Assembly: GCF_021532275.1 (NCBI RefSeq) | Contig: NZ_JACBOT010000024.1 | Location: 62,001 to 126,000 of the forward strand | Direction of reading: 5' to 3' | DNA length: 64,000 bases | DNA from: Brevibacterium sp. UCMA 11754 | GTDB lineage: Bacteria > Actinomycetota > Actinomycetes > Actinomycetales > Brevibacteriaceae | Shown: positions 1 through 9,474 of the stretch, piece after piece | How positions within the stretch are numbered: position 1 is the first letter of the stretch | How the letters are laid out: the number at the start of each line of letters is the position of its first letter | Notes under the pieces: model-generated | Databases searched by the model: none | Told to the model about the DNA's origin: nothing | Seen by the model: only the letters and a program-made list of their open reading frames with translations | Program-made: the position numbers and the translations under genes

Positions 1-46
1 TCCTCGTGTCTGCGCTGAGTGGGTGGACCTCGCCGGATTCGCTCAT
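1..46 (-). CDS. Start of an unidentified gene, cut by the left edge
   Basis: An ATG at 44-46 on the minus strand follows a purine-rich AAGGATGAGG stretch at a plausible ribosome-binding distance. It opens a frame of 15 codons (MSESGEVHPLSADTR) that leaves the window. It lies 33 bases after the stop of the glycosyltransferase gene and in the same direction, so it is probably the next gene of the operon. In other actinobacteria, pyrG or a NUDIX hydrolase gene often follows steA-steB, but these residues are too few to decide. Confidence 0.45.
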   Translation of the reverse strand, partial: MSESGEVHPLSADTR

Positions 47-79
47 TTCCTCATCCTTTTCATTAGATCGACGCTGCTT

Positions 80-1225
80 CTACCCTACCTGGGAGGGCAT
101 GAGTTCCGTGTATATGCCCACCAGTTCTTTGGCCACTTCCCTCTCATCGGGAAGTTGGGCTCCGCGGGCCTTGGCCCGGGCGGCCAGCTGGGCTCTGCGA
201 GCGGGATCCGAGGCCAATTCGCCGATGGCTGCGGCAAGGCCCATGTCGTCATCGTCATCGATGAGAATGCCCGCATCCCCGACGAGTTCCGTCGTGCCAC
301 CCGTGCTGGTGGCGATGATGGCTCGTCCGGAGATCAGCGCCTCCTGCAGCACCAGTGCACGGGCCTCCCAAACACTGGTGAGCACATAGATATCGGCGGC
401 CGCATTGAGTTCGGCGATATCGTCTCTGGGGCCCAGGAAATGCAGAGCAGGCACCGCCGAGGTGGCGGCGAGGTCCTCGTACTGCCCGTGCACCTCGTCG
501 AGGACGGCGCGGTCGGCGGCTCCTGCGATGAGGAAGACGAGTTCTGGTCGTTGACGCCCGCCGAGGTGGCCCAGGGCCCGGACGAGCATCGGATAGTTCT
601 TCTGCGGTGCGACACGCCCGACGGCGAGCACGATGAGCGCGTCTGGCCCGAATCCGAACTCCGCGGCCAGTGCCGCACGAGTGGCAACGGCCGCCTCGGC
701 GGGGACCTCTTGGACTTCCGGGGCTGCGGCGGGCACGAACCTGGCATCGCGTGCGCCGAGTTCCCGCGCCCTGTCCACCAAGTCGGTGCTGGCTCCGATC
801 GTCAGGTCCGCGCCCTTGGCCAGCAGAGTCTCGATACTGGTCTCGACCGTGGCTCTCAGCCCCTGACCACTGGCCCGGTTGTGCAGGCTGATGATGAGGC
901 GGGGGCGATGCCGAAGGGACCGCGCGGCCAGCAGTGCGACGAAGCCTGCCCGGAAGCCGTGGGCGTGGACGATGTCGGCGGTGAAGGTGCCGATGAGCTT
1001 TCGCAGGCGGATGATCAGAGCGCCGTCACGGGCACCGATTCCGGTTCCCATGTCGAGTGCGGCGAAGCGGACTCCGGGCAGAGAGGAGAAGCCGAAGTGC
1101 TCATCGGTGGACGCGGGACCGATGACCCCGAGCTCGTGGCCGGAGGCTGCGAGGTCACGGGCCAGGGCACGCACATGGGTGCCCACTCCCCCGGTCGATG
1201 TGCCGAGCACGTAGACGATTCTCAT
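80..1225 (-). CDS. Family 4 (GT-B) glycosyltransferase
   Basis: This 381-residue protein has the two-Rossmann-fold plan of retaining GT4 enzymes. The N-terminus has a glycine-rich acceptor loop (TSTGGVGTHVRAL). The C-terminal half has the nucleotide-sugar-binding region with an E-x7-E-like segment (WEARALVLQEAL) and the GGTTELVGDAG loop. It should transfer a sugar from an activated donor in the cytoplasm, but donor and acceptor cannot be read from sequence. Its start overlaps the end of the MurJ-like gene by 4 bases. The context with a lipid flippase and a MraY-like transferase suggests an envelope glycan or lipid-linked acceptor. No signal peptide or membrane segment is visible. Confidence 0.85.
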   Translation of the reverse strand: MRIVYVLGTSTGGVGTHVRALARDLAASGHELGVIGPASTDEHFGFSSLPGVRFAALDMGTGIGARDGALIIRLRKLIGTFTADIVHAHGFRAGFVALLAARSLRHRPRLIISLHNRASGQGLRATVETSIETLLAKGADLTIGASTDLVDRARELGARDARFVPAAAPEVQEVPAEAAVATRAALAAEFGFGPDALIVLAVGRVAPQKNYPMLVRALGHLGGRQRPELVFLIAGAADRAVLDEVHGQYEDLAATSAVPALHFLGPRDDIAELNAAADIYVLTSVWEARALVLQEALISGRAIIATSTGGTTELVGDAGILIDDDDDMGLAAAIGELASDPARRAQLAARAKARGAQLPDEREVAKELVGIYTELMPSQVG

Positions 1226-2946
1226 CTCTCATCCTCATTCTCGCTCGGAGTGATCGGTCGCTGCGCCTGTACGGCAGGGTCGGTCTGTTCGGCGAGGTCG
1301 GGACCACCTCGGCGATTCGACAGCAGTCCGCGAACCTCGGTGAAATAGCTGCGGTCGATGGCGAGGATGCCGATGAAGATCACCACGCCGACAAGGGCGG
1401 AGACCACGCCGTTGATCACCGACCCCACGGCTGCGGTGCCGAGAGGGCCGACCAGCCACCCGGACACGAGGACACCGGCGACTGAGGCGACGGCCGCGGC
1501 CAGCAGGGAGTGCAGGCTGCGGCGCACAATGCCGCGCAGGCCAGCCGCTCCCAGGACCCGGCGCATCGAGACGAGCAGGAACAAGCCGGCAACGCTCATA
1601 CCGAGGACATAGCCGGCGCAGATTGCCACGAGGGTCAGGCCGGCGTCTCCGTCGGCGTTCGTGACCAGGATCGCGAGCACCATGCCGACGATGACGAAGA
1701 CCCACCCGACCGTTGTGGCCACGGCCGCGTGACGGGAGCGTTCCATGGCGTAGAAGACTCGCGTCCCCCAGGCGACGAAGGACCAGCCGGGGACTGCGAG
1801 GGCCATGACCATGATCGCCTGGCTCATCGAGGAGAAGGGCGCAGACCCATGTCCGCTCGCAGCATCGATGGCAGTGAAGAACGTCTCCAGGGCGCCGGCA
1901 GCGGTCATCAGGATCACCGTGCCCAGCAGGCCGATGCTGACGATGACCGTCGTGGTCGTCGACGTCAGCTGGTGCAGGCGCAGGGTGGCCGCTTCTCGGT
2001 CCTCGGCGCTCGAATCGGGATCCTTCGTCCGCCCCACCCATCCGGACACGGAGGGGAACATGACCGTGACCAGTGGGATCGCGAGTACCCCATAGGGCAG
2101 GAGGTAGACCGCGTTGATATAGGCGAAAAGTACGTAGGTGCCCTCACCGCCGGAGTAGTTCGCCATTATCAGCGTCGACAGCACTGCCGCCTGCTGAGCG
2201 AGCAGCGCGGCCATTCCTGCTCCGGCCAATCGCAGTGCACGGTGGGCGACGCCGGGAGGGAAGGTCCAGGTGGGCGAGATTGTGAGACCGGTCGAACGCA
2301 TCGGCAGGGCCAGCGGCAGTGCCAGTGCCGCGACGCCGATGGTGGTGCCCCAGCCGAGCCAGCCGATGTGGGACTGCCAGGTCCCGTCGGTGCCGCCGAC
2401 GCTCTGGTAGGCGAAGTAGCATCCGATGACGACGAGACTCGAGAGCAGCGGCGCGAATGCCGGCCAGAGGAATTTCCGGTGGGCCTGGAGGACACCGGTG
2501 AGCACGGCGCCGACGCCGTAGAGGACGAGCTGAGGTGCGAACATGAACAGGAAGACTGCGGTGGCTCTGTGCTGCTCGCCCCCATCCTCGATCAGCAGGT
2601 TGGCGATCGGGTCGGCGAAGACCGCGAGGATGATGCTCAACGGCAGGGTGACTGAGACAGCCCAGGTCAGAAGTGCCGAGGCGATCCGTCCCGCCGTCTC
2701 CTTGTCCGAGCGGGCCAGGGGAATCGCCAGAAGTGGAATGACGGCTCCGGCCAGCGCGCCGCCTGCGACGACTTCGAAGAGGATGTTGGGAATCTGGTTC
2801 GCCGACTGATAGGCGGTGCCGACGGTGCCGACACCCACCGTCGGCGAGAAGACCAGCCACCTCAGGAACCCGATGAGGCGGGTGAAGAGGGTGATGACCG
2901 AGACGAGCAGCGCCGCGGAGGCGAAGACTCGAACCAGCTTACTCAC
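1222..2946 (-). CDS. murJ: MurJ/MviN-family lipid flippase
   Basis: This 574-residue polytopic protein has about 14 hydrophobic segments, the layout of the MOP-superfamily lipid II flippase MurJ. It starts with a membrane segment (ALLVSVITLFTRLIGFLR) containing the conserved arginine-rich loop of the family, and ends in a short charged cytoplasmic tail. It should move an undecaprenyl-linked precursor across the membrane. It overlaps the MraY-like gene upstream and the glycosyltransferase downstream by 4 bases each, so the three are translationally coupled. It is not next to the division/cell wall cluster here, so it may be a paralogue with a different cargo. The family assignment is firm; the substrate is an inference. 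Confidence 0.9.
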   Translation of the reverse strand: MSKLVRVFASAALLVSVITLFTRLIGFLRWLVFSPTVGVGTVGTAYQSANQIPNILFEVVAGGALAGAVIPLLAIPLARSDKETAGRIASALLTWAVSVTLPLSIILAVFADPIANLLIEDGGEQHRATAVFLFMFAPQLVLYGVGAVLTGVLQAHRKFLWPAFAPLLSSLVVIGCYFAYQSVGGTDGTWQSHIGWLGWGTTIGVAALALPLALPMRSTGLTISPTWTFPPGVAHRALRLAGAGMAALLAQQAAVLSTLIMANYSGGEGTYVLFAYINAVYLLPYGVLAIPLVTVMFPSVSGWVGRTKDPDSSAEDREAATLRLHQLTSTTTTVIVSIGLLGTVILMTAAGALETFFTAIDAASGHGSAPFSSMSQAIMVMALAVPGWSFVAWGTRVFYAMERSRHAAVATTVGWVFVIVGMVLAILVTNADGDAGLTLVAICAGYVLGMSVAGLFLLVSMRRVLGAAGLRGIVRRSLHSLLAAAVASVAGVLVSGWLVGPLGTAAVGSVINGVVSALVGVVIFIGILAIDRSYFTEVRGLLSNRRGGPDLAEQTDPAVQAQRPITPSENEDER

Positions 2947-3824
2947 ATGGCCTCGCGGCCGAAGGCGTCGATCTCACGCAGTCCGGGGGTGGATTCGATG
3001 ATGGAGGTGAACGAGACCTTCTCACTCAGCAGGGTGAGGCCGGCCAGTCCGGCCAGCACCAGACAACGTTGGGTGGCCGTCGACTTCTCGGCGACGATCG
3101 TGCCCAGCGCGGCGCCGAGGGCGTTGGCGCCCGTGTCGCCGAGCATCACCGCACCGTCGAGGTCGTCTGGCCACGCCGCCGCACTGGCCCCGGCGATGGC
3201 TGCGCTGGGCGCCCAAGTCAGGCCGTGCTTGTGGGGCATGAAGGACAGCGTCAGCAGCCCTGCCTTGAGGGCGCGTCCAGGGCGGAGATCGAGCAGATTG
3301 AACAGGTTCGCGGTTCCGGCGATGACTCCCCCGGTGACGACGACGTCGATCGCGGACCCGAACCAGGTCTGGTCCGCCGTCGTTGAGTTCGAGGTGAACA
3401 ACCCATGATTGCCTGTGCTTGTGCCTGTGCCGGTCCGCAGAATCGTCGCAGCCGCGATCGAGGCCAGCGGGATTCCGATGACCTTGATCCCGCCGGTCGT
3501 GATCTGGCCATGGGCCAGGGCGCTGAGGTGACCGCGCAGTCCCTTCGATTCACCGGATTCGAGGAAGTCATCAACAGCACCCAGACCTCCGGCGACGGTG
3601 GTCACCAGCAGGGTTGCTGCGCGCTGACGTGGTGCTTCGATGAGGAAGCTGCCGGCGAGCAGTCCCGCGGTCACCGCTGGACCTTCGACGAGCGAGACGT
3701 CATGGCCGGCATGGTTCGTGCGCACGACCTTGTCGTGGGTGCGCAGCTTCGAGGACAGGATCGCCTTGGTCGCCGTGTAGCCGAGGAGGCCGGCGACGGC
3801 GGAGCCGACGAGTGAGCGGATCAT
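2943..3824 (-). CDS. MraY/WecA-like phospho-sugar transferase homologue
   Basis: This protein of about 293 residues has several membrane segments and recognisable MraY/WecA-superfamily motifs. There is an Asp-Asp pair in GAVDDFLESGESKGLRGHL, an N-L-x-N-L-L-D segment (NLFNLLDLRPGRALK), and the metal/nucleotide loop MLGDTGANALGAALG. Such enzymes attach a sugar phosphate from a UDP-sugar to undecaprenyl phosphate. I chose the ATG at 3822-3824 (MIRSLVGSAVAG) because an upstream start would run into steB; the steB stop lies just ahead. The C-terminus lacks an obvious histidine-rich HHH box, so the substrate may differ from that of MraY. It overlaps murJ by 4 bases. Confidence 0.75.
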   Translation of the reverse strand: MIRSLVGSAVAGLLGYTATKAILSSKLRTHDKVVRTNHAGHDVSLVEGPAVTAGLLAGSFLIEAPRQRAATLLVTTVAGGLGAVDDFLESGESKGLRGHLSALAHGQITTGGIKVIGIPLASIAAATILRTGTGTSTGNHGLFTSNSTTADQTWFGSAIDVVVTGGVIAGTANLFNLLDLRPGRALKAGLLTLSFMPHKHGLTWAPSAAIAGASAAAWPDDLDGAVMLGDTGANALGAALGTIVAEKSTATQRCLVLAGLAGLTLLSEKVSFTSIIESTPGLREIDAFGREAM

Positions 3825-3825
3825 C

Positions 3826-4782
3826 TCAGTCCTTTCCCTTTCCCGGCATGATCTCTTCGGCATCATCGGAGAAGCCGTAGTGGCCGTGGGTTCCGGCTTC
3901 GCCTGCGGCAAGGGCGCGGACGGTGATGACGGCCCCGGCTCCCAGGCCGAGTCCGTCGACGGTGCTGGCCCGCGACTTCTCGGTCCTGAGGATGGACACG
4001 AGCCCGTTCTGGGCCGAGCCCGCGTCTCCGGCCACGACCACGGACTTCGAGTCAGAGGTCAGCGAATTGATGAAATCGGTGATGAGGGTGCGGTTCGCCT
4101 TGTCATTGGTCGCTTCGGGGCTGGGCTCGGTCTCATCGGCGAGCTTCGAATTCTCATCATCGATGACGACGAAGAGTGAGGTCGGCTTGTGGTCGGTGTC
4201 GGTGCGCAGACGTCCCGCGTCGACGAAGGCGTCGAAGATTCCGGAGGACTTCTTCTCCGCAGCGTCCCGGTCCTGACCGCGTTCAAGCATTGTGGCCTTG
4301 CCGGTGAGAGCGATGACGAGGGCGGAGCGAAGCGCCGTCGAATCGTCCTTCGGCAGGCTCGGCACCGAATCTCTTAAGGTTTTGAGGAAGTCTTTGGAGT
4401 CCTTCAGCGACAAGGTGTTGTCCACGAAGGAGACGTCTCCGCCGATCTTTCCGCCGGCTTCCTTGATTCGGTTGGTGACCTCTTCGACCTGCTCGGGGTC
4501 GGCATTCGGTGCGCCGATGATGCTGACGTCTTCACCCTTGAGCGTGTCCCCGATGAGCTCGGGGGCGGCAGAGGTCACGAAGTCGTTCTGCTTGTCGATG
4601 TTGCCGTTGGCTGCATCGATCTTCGCGCGCAGATCGTCACGGTCTGCGCGCAGTGAGTCGACCTGGCTCTGCAGGGACTCACCGATCGGCTCCTTCAGCG
4701 GTCCAGCGCCCAGGACGATTCCCACCGCCAGGGCCAGGAAGACCGAGACGAGAGAGACAAGGTGGTAACGAAAATCAATCAC
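3826..4782 (-). CDS. steB: SteB/MctB-family membrane-anchored protein
   Basis: This 318-residue protein has one N-terminal membrane anchor (about residues 5-28, YHLVSLVSVFLALAVGIVLG), then a coiled-coil stretch (QSQVDSLRADRDDLRAKIDAAN, about residues 38-60) and a soluble domain that probably lies outside the membrane. It matches the family known as MctB (copper transport) in Mycobacterium and SteB in Corynebacterium, where SteA and SteB act together at the division septum. The start overlaps the end of steA by 8 bases, supporting a two-component unit. The family call is firm; the septal role is transferred from relatives. Confidence 0.85.
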   Translation of the reverse strand: MIDFRYHLVSLVSVFLALAVGIVLGAGPLKEPIGESLQSQVDSLRADRDDLRAKIDAANGNIDKQNDFVTSAAPELIGDTLKGEDVSIIGAPNADPEQVEEVTNRIKEAGGKIGGDVSFVDNTLSLKDSKDFLKTLRDSVPSLPKDDSTALRSALVIALTGKATMLERGQDRDAAEKKSSGIFDAFVDAGRLRTDTDHKPTSLFVVIDDENSKLADETEPSPEATNDKANRTLITDFINSLTSDSKSVVVAGDAGSAQNGLVSILRTEKSRASTVDGLGLGAGAVITVRALAAGEAGTHGHYGFSDDAEEIMPGKGKD

Positions 4783-6013
4783 TGGTCAGTCCTTGAATGA
4801 TGCTGGAAGATTCTGAGGATGCAGCGGGGTCGCCGCCGAACAGGGAGCCGATCCAACCGAAGACCCCGTCGAGTTGAGCTCCGACGAGCCCGATGAGCGT
4901 CTGGCCGGCAGCTGTTGCGAACAGTGCCACACCGAGTGCGACGAGGCCCGCGATGATCAGGATGCTCAGCTGCAGGTTGGAGATCCGCTGTCGGTACAGC
5001 AGCGATACGCCCTTGGCGTCGATGAGCTTCGAGCCCACGCGCAGGCGCGTGATGAATGTCGAGGCCATGCCTTTTCGACCCTTGTCGAGGAATTCCATCA
5101 CGGTGTCATGTGTGCCCACGGCCACGATCAGGCTTGCGCCCTTGTCGTCGGCCAGCAGCATGGCGATGTCCTCACTGGTGCCCGAGGCGGCGAAGGCGAC
5201 GCAGTCGACGCCCAGGGAATGGACGCGCTCGGTTCCGGGTGCGTTTCCGTCCCGGTAGGCATGGACGACGATCTCGGCCCCGGACGTCAGCGCAGTGTCG
5301 GACACGGAGTCCATATCGCCGACGATCATGTCGGGTTTGTACCCGGCTTCGATGATGGCGTCGGCTCCACCGTCCACGCCCACGAGAAGCGGACGATACT
5401 CCCGAATGTAGGAGGCGAGGATCGCGAGGTCCTCTTTGTAGTGGTAGCCGCGGACGACGATGAGGGCGTGTCTGCCGTCGAACTTCGTGGCTACCTCGGG
5501 GACGACGAGTTCGGCCGAGAGCAGGTCGGAGTCCTTGCGGATGTATTCGATCGTGTTGTCGACGAAATCCACGAGCACGGAGTTCATTCCGGCCTCGGCT
5601 GCGTGCATGTCCTCCGCAATCGTCTCCGAGGTCTGGACTATGCCGGTGGCGATCTCCTTCTCGTCGAGGAGCACCGTGTCATCGGCGATGCTGATCTGGG
5701 AGTTCTCCTCAACCAAATCGAAGATCTCCGGGCCGGTGGCGTCGATGAGCGGGATTCCTGCGTCGACGATGATTCCCGGTCCCAGGTTGGGGTAGCGACC
5801 GGAGATCGACTTGTCCGCATTGATGACTGCTGCGGGTCTGCAGGCAACGAGTGCCTCGGCAGAGATCCGGTCGATGTCGGCGTGTTTGATGACCGCGATA
5901 TCGCCTGCACTCAAACGCTTGGTGAGGTCTTTCGTCCGCCGATCGAGTCTGGCAGGAGCCGGGCCGGACCTGGTTGGGACTGTGGGCTTCTCCCGGGTTC
6001 TACGCACTTTCAT
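4775..6013 (-). CDS. steA: SteA, thiamin pyrophosphokinase-like septal protein
   Basis: This 412-residue protein has a basic N-terminus, a central domain of the thiamin pyrophosphokinase-like fold (GVDGGADAIIEAGYKPDMIVGDMDSVSD, about residues 230-260) and a C-terminal hydrophobic pair (LSILIIAGLVALGVALFATAAGQTLIG) that should anchor it. This is the layout of actinobacterial SteA, which partners SteB in cell division. The gene follows recN after 15 bases and overlaps steB by 8. The aspartate-rich kinase-like motif is present, but thiamin kinase activity is not expected from the context. Confidence 0.88.
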   Translation of the reverse strand: MKVRRTREKPTVPTRSGPAPARLDRRTKDLTKRLSAGDIAVIKHADIDRISAEALVACRPAAVINADKSISGRYPNLGPGIIVDAGIPLIDATGPEIFDLVEENSQISIADDTVLLDEKEIATGIVQTSETIAEDMHAAEAGMNSVLVDFVDNTIEYIRKDSDLLSAELVVPEVATKFDGRHALIVVRGYHYKEDLAILASYIREYRPLLVGVDGGADAIIEAGYKPDMIVGDMDSVSDTALTSGAEIVVHAYRDGNAPGTERVHSLGVDCVAFAASGTSEDIAMLLADDKGASLIVAVGTHDTVMEFLDKGRKGMASTFITRLRVGSKLIDAKGVSLLYRQRISNLQLSILIIAGLVALGVALFATAAGQTLIGLVGAQLDGVFGWIGSLFGGDPAASSESSSIIQGLTSD

Positions 6014-6028
6014 GGTCCGCCCATTCTC

Positions 6029-7732
6029 TCATGTCAGCGCCGTCTGGCCGGTCTTGACCTGCCGTGCTGAGTCGAGGAGTTCGGCTGCATGGGCCTTCGC
6101 CGAGGAGGAGTCCTCCATTCCGGCGAGCATCCGTGAGAGTTCGATGACCCGTTCGTCTTCGCTGAGTTCTCTGACGCCGGATTTCACGGTCTCGGCGTCG
6201 TCGTCCTTGACGATGGTGACGTGGGTGTCAGCCCAGGCTGCGACCTGGGGCAGGTGAGTGACGACGATGACCTGTGCATTCTCAGCAAGCTTGGCGAGGC
6301 GTCGGCCGATCTCGATGGCGGCCTTTCCTCCGACACCGGCGTCAACTTCGTCGAAGACGTAGGTGGGGATGGCCTCCCCTGCCGCACGGACGACTTCGAT
6401 GGCGAGCATCACGCGTGAGAGCTCACCGCCGCTGGCGACCTTGCCGATGTCATCACCGGCCGAGGAATCGTGTGGGGCGAAGGTGAGGCGGACATCGTCG
6501 CAGCCGTGTGCTGTCGGTTCCCGTTCGGTGAGTTCGAACGTCACCTGGGCCTTCGGCATCGACAGGGCTGCGAGCTCTGCGCTCACGGCTCGGGAGAAGG
6601 ATGCTGCCGTGGCGGTTCTGATCTCTGTCAGCGCGCTGCCGGCTGCTTCCATTGCGCTGCGTGCTTCGTCGAGTTCGGCGTCGAGCTGTCCGAGGTCGCG
6701 GTCATCGGCTTCGAGCTCGGCCAGTTCCTGAGCTGAGCGTGTCTCGAATTCCAGCACCTCGGCCACGTTCTGCCCGTAGGCGGCCAGTGATCCGAGTTCG
6801 GCCCTGCGAGCTTCGGTCTCTTCAAGTGAGGTCTCCCCCAGTTCGTCGAATCCGGTGAGGTAGGAGCTGAGCTCTGCGGCGGAGTCGGAGAGGCGCAGGA
6901 CCGCGTCATTGAGGGCGGCTTTGATTCGAGCCAGTTCCGGGTCCGCGGATTCCACGTCGGTCAGCGCGCTGATGGCCTGGTGCACGTGGTCGACGGCGGC
7001 GCCGGCATCGTCGAGTTCGCTGCCGAGGAGGAGGTCGTGGGCACTGCCGACGGCCTGTGTGATCTCGGCCGCGGCTCCGAGCTTCGCGGCCTGCGCGGTC
7101 AGGGCTTCATCTTCGCCTGGGACCGGGCGGACCTTGTCGATGGCTTCCAGGCAGCCGCCGAGCCACAGGATCCTCTCCCGTCTGGCCGCGGTGCTGTCCT
7201 TGATTCGGGCGACCCGGGCCTCGGTTTCGCGCCAGTTCTCAAATGCTGCACGGTATCTGCCGGCCACGGCCTCGAGCTCGGGGCCTCCGGCTGCGTCGAG
7301 CAGCTGCCGCTGTTGGGCGGGGCCTTTGAGTCGCAGCTGTTCGGACTGTCCGTGGAGGGTGATGAGTTCATCGGAGATTTCGGTCAGGACGGAGATGGGG
7401 ACGGTGCGTCCACCGGCGGTGGCGCGGGCGCGACCCTTCTGTGCCACGGTGCGGGAGATGATGGCTTCATCCTCGGCGCTGCCTCCGGCCTCTTCGATGC
7501 GGGAGCGCACGGAGTCGGTGACGGCGGAGAAGATGCCTTCGACCTCGGCCTTCTCCGCACCTTTGCGCACCACACCTGCACCGACCTTGCGGCCCATGAG
7601 CAGGCTCAGTGCTGAGACGAACATCGTCTTACCGGCACCGGTCTCACCGGTCACGACGGTGAAGCCGGTGGAGAGTTCGACCTCTGCTTCGGCGATCACG
7701 CCGAGGTGGGAGATTCTGAGTTCGGAAATCAT
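6029..7732 (-). CDS. recN: DNA repair protein RecN
   Basis: This 567-residue SMC-like ATPase has a Walker A motif near the N-terminus (GETGAGKTMFVSAL), a long heptad-rich coiled-coil middle, an ABC-type signature (VASGGELSRVMLAIE) and a Walker B/D-loop region (DEVDAGVGGKAAIEIG) followed by the switch histidine (VTHLPQVAAWA). RecN helps repair double-strand breaks. Its length and domain order are normal. Its ATG immediately follows the nadK stop, and steA follows 15 bases downstream. The tlyA-nadK-recN order is conserved in actinobacteria. Confidence 0.96.
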   Translation of the reverse strand: MISELRISHLGVIAEAEVELSTGFTVVTGETGAGKTMFVSALSLLMGRKVGAGVVRKGAEKAEVEGIFSAVTDSVRSRIEEAGGSAEDEAIISRTVAQKGRARATAGGRTVPISVLTEISDELITLHGQSEQLRLKGPAQQRQLLDAAGGPELEAVAGRYRAAFENWRETEARVARIKDSTAARRERILWLGGCLEAIDKVRPVPGEDEALTAQAAKLGAAAEITQAVGSAHDLLLGSELDDAGAAVDHVHQAISALTDVESADPELARIKAALNDAVLRLSDSAAELSSYLTGFDELGETSLEETEARRAELGSLAAYGQNVAEVLEFETRSAQELAELEADDRDLGQLDAELDEARSAMEAAGSALTEIRTATAASFSRAVSAELAALSMPKAQVTFELTEREPTAHGCDDVRLTFAPHDSSAGDDIGKVASGGELSRVMLAIEVVRAAGEAIPTYVFDEVDAGVGGKAAIEIGRRLAKLAENAQVIVVTHLPQVAAWADTHVTIVKDDDAETVKSGVRELSEDERVIELSRMLAGMEDSSSAKAHAAELLDSARQVKTGQTALT

Positions 7733-8674
7733 CTACGCCTCCTCGATCGGTCCCCGCCAACCGGAGACGGGCAGTCGGAACTTCGCCACCAATCGATCGG
7801 TGAAGGGACCCTTGTGAAGTCGGGCCAGCTTGATCGGTGACTGTGAACGTTTGGCTTCGATCCGCGCCCCGGCCGGCAGTTCCAGAGCTCTCCGTCCGTC
7901 GCACCACAGGACGGCGGAGAAGTCGGGATTGCGCGGCGAGATCTCCACGCCGAGGCGGGAGTCGGGGTTGACGACGAGCGGTTCGGTGAACAGGGCGTGG
8001 GCTGAGATCGGGATGAGCAGCAGAGCTTCCACCTCGGGCCAGACGATGGGGCCGCCGGCGGAGAAGGCATACGCGGTCGATCCGGTCGGTGTGGCCAGGA
8101 TGACTCCGTCGCAGCCGAATGAGGACACCGGTCGGGCGTCGACGCCGAGGACGACGTCGATCATGCGGGCCTTCGACGTCTTCTCGATGGTGGCCTCATT
8201 GAGGGCCCAGGCGTTGAAGATCGCCTCCCCCTCGTGCCACACGGTCACGTCCAGGGCGAGGCGCTCCTCAACGAGGTAGTCACGCTGGGAGGCCCGATGG
8301 ACCGCCTCGGCGAGATCTTCTCTTTCGCTTTCGGCGAGGAATCCCACATGTCCGAGGTTGACGCCCATGAGCGGGACCCCGGAACCGTGGAAGCGTTCGG
8401 CTGCTCGCAGGATCGTGCCGTCACCGCCGAGGACGATGACGAGTTCGCATCTGGTCTTCCAGGTCGCCAGCTGGGCCGGGTCGATGACCTCGCAGCGGCT
8501 GAGGAGCTCCTGCTGCACGTCTGCGTGGGAACTGCGTTCGGCGAAGTCGAGGACCTCTTCGTCGAGGACGACTGGGGTGATTCCGTCGTCGAGGAGCGCC
8601 TTCCACACGCTCACTGCTGCCACTGCTGATTCCTCGCGCTGGGGATGCAGCAGCACCATGATGTGTCGGCTCAC
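7733..8674 (-). CDS. nadK: NAD kinase
   Basis: This 313-residue protein has the NAD kinase hallmarks: the GGDGT motif (VIVLGGDGTILRAAERF), the downstream NLGHVGFLAE segment, and the glycine/serine-rich PTGSTAYAFSAGGP loop. It phosphorylates NAD to NADP in the cytoplasm. The gene overlaps tlyA by 4 bases at its start and abuts recN at its end. The start at 8672-8674 (MSRHIMVLLHP) gives a normal family N-terminus. Confidence 0.96.
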   Translation of the reverse strand: MSRHIMVLLHPQREESAVAAVSVWKALLDDGITPVVLDEEVLDFAERSSHADVQQELLSRCEVIDPAQLATWKTRCELVIVLGGDGTILRAAERFHGSGVPLMGVNLGHVGFLAESEREDLAEAVHRASQRDYLVEERLALDVTVWHEGEAIFNAWALNEATIEKTSKARMIDVVLGVDARPVSSFGCDGVILATPTGSTAYAFSAGGPIVWPEVEALLLIPISAHALFTEPLVVNPDSRLGVEISPRNPDFSAVLWCDGRRALELPAGARIEAKRSQSPIKLARLHKGPFTDRLVAKFRLPVSGWRGPIEEA

Positions 8675-9474
8675 GGCTCTCCTCTCATGATCTGGTCCAG
8701 GTGGGTTGCGATGTCCGCCTCGTTGAGCCTATCGGACTCGGTTCGTGTTTTCCCTGGTCGAACACGCAGGAAGTACTCCCGGTTTCCACTGGGACCGGGA
8801 AGCACGGAGCCCGCGACGTCGACCACGCGGGCCTCGTGTTCGGCGATGCCGGCGAGGACGGAGTCAAGGGCCCGCCGTCGCTTGCTCACGGTGGAGACGA
8901 CGCCGTGCTTGTCGAGTGCACCGCGGGCGAGTTCGAACTGGGGTTTGACCATGAGGAGAAGTTCGCCGGTGGACTGTGTGGCTGCCAGCAGCGGAGCCAA
9001 CAGCAGGCGCAGTGAGATGAATGACACGTCGGCGACGACCACATCGACTCGCGGCACGTCGGAACTCTCCAACTCACGCAGGTTGAGGCCCTCCCGGACA
9101 CGGACTCTTGGGTCCTGGCGAAGTCCCGCGTCGAACTGGTCGTGTCCGACGTCGACGGCCCAGACCTCCTTCGCTCCCCGGTGCAGGAGGACTTGGGTGA
9201 ATCCGCCGGTGGAGGCGCCGGCGTCGAGCGCGGTTCTGCCTGCGAAGTCGGTGATGGAGAAGGAGTCCAGTGCGCCGAGGAGTTTGTGTGCGCTTCGTGC
9301 CACCCAGGGGTCGGGTTCTGTGATTGTGAGCTCGTCGGCGTCGCTCACATCCTGCGAGGGCTTCGCGGCTGCTCGGCCGTTGATGCTGACCCGTCCGGCG
9401 GCGATCTCCCGTGCCGCTCGGGACCGTGTGGCGATCAGTTCCCGTTCGACCAGTTCGCGGTCGAGTCGGCTCAC
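8671..9474 (-). CDS. tlyA: TlyA-family rRNA 2'-O-methyltransferase
   Basis: This 267-residue protein has an N-terminal S4 RNA-binding domain (about residues 1-60, with RAAREIAAGRVSINGRAA) and a FtsJ-like Rossmann methyltransferase with the SAM-binding segment ALDAGASTGGFTQVLL. TlyA relatives methylate riboses in 16S and 23S rRNA, and their loss gives capreomycin resistance in mycobacteria. It overlaps the small gene upstream and nadK downstream by 4 bases each. Confidence 0.95.
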   Translation of the reverse strand: MSRLDRELVERELIATRSRAAREIAAGRVSINGRAAAKPSQDVSDADELTITEPDPWVARSAHKLLGALDSFSITDFAGRTALDAGASTGGFTQVLLHRGAKEVWAVDVGHDQFDAGLRQDPRVRVREGLNLRELESSDVPRVDVVVADVSFISLRLLLAPLLAATQSTGELLLMVKPQFELARGALDKHGVVSTVSKRRRALDSVLAGIAEHEARVVDVAGSVLPGPSGNREYFLRVRPGKTRTESDRLNEADIATHLDQIMRGEP

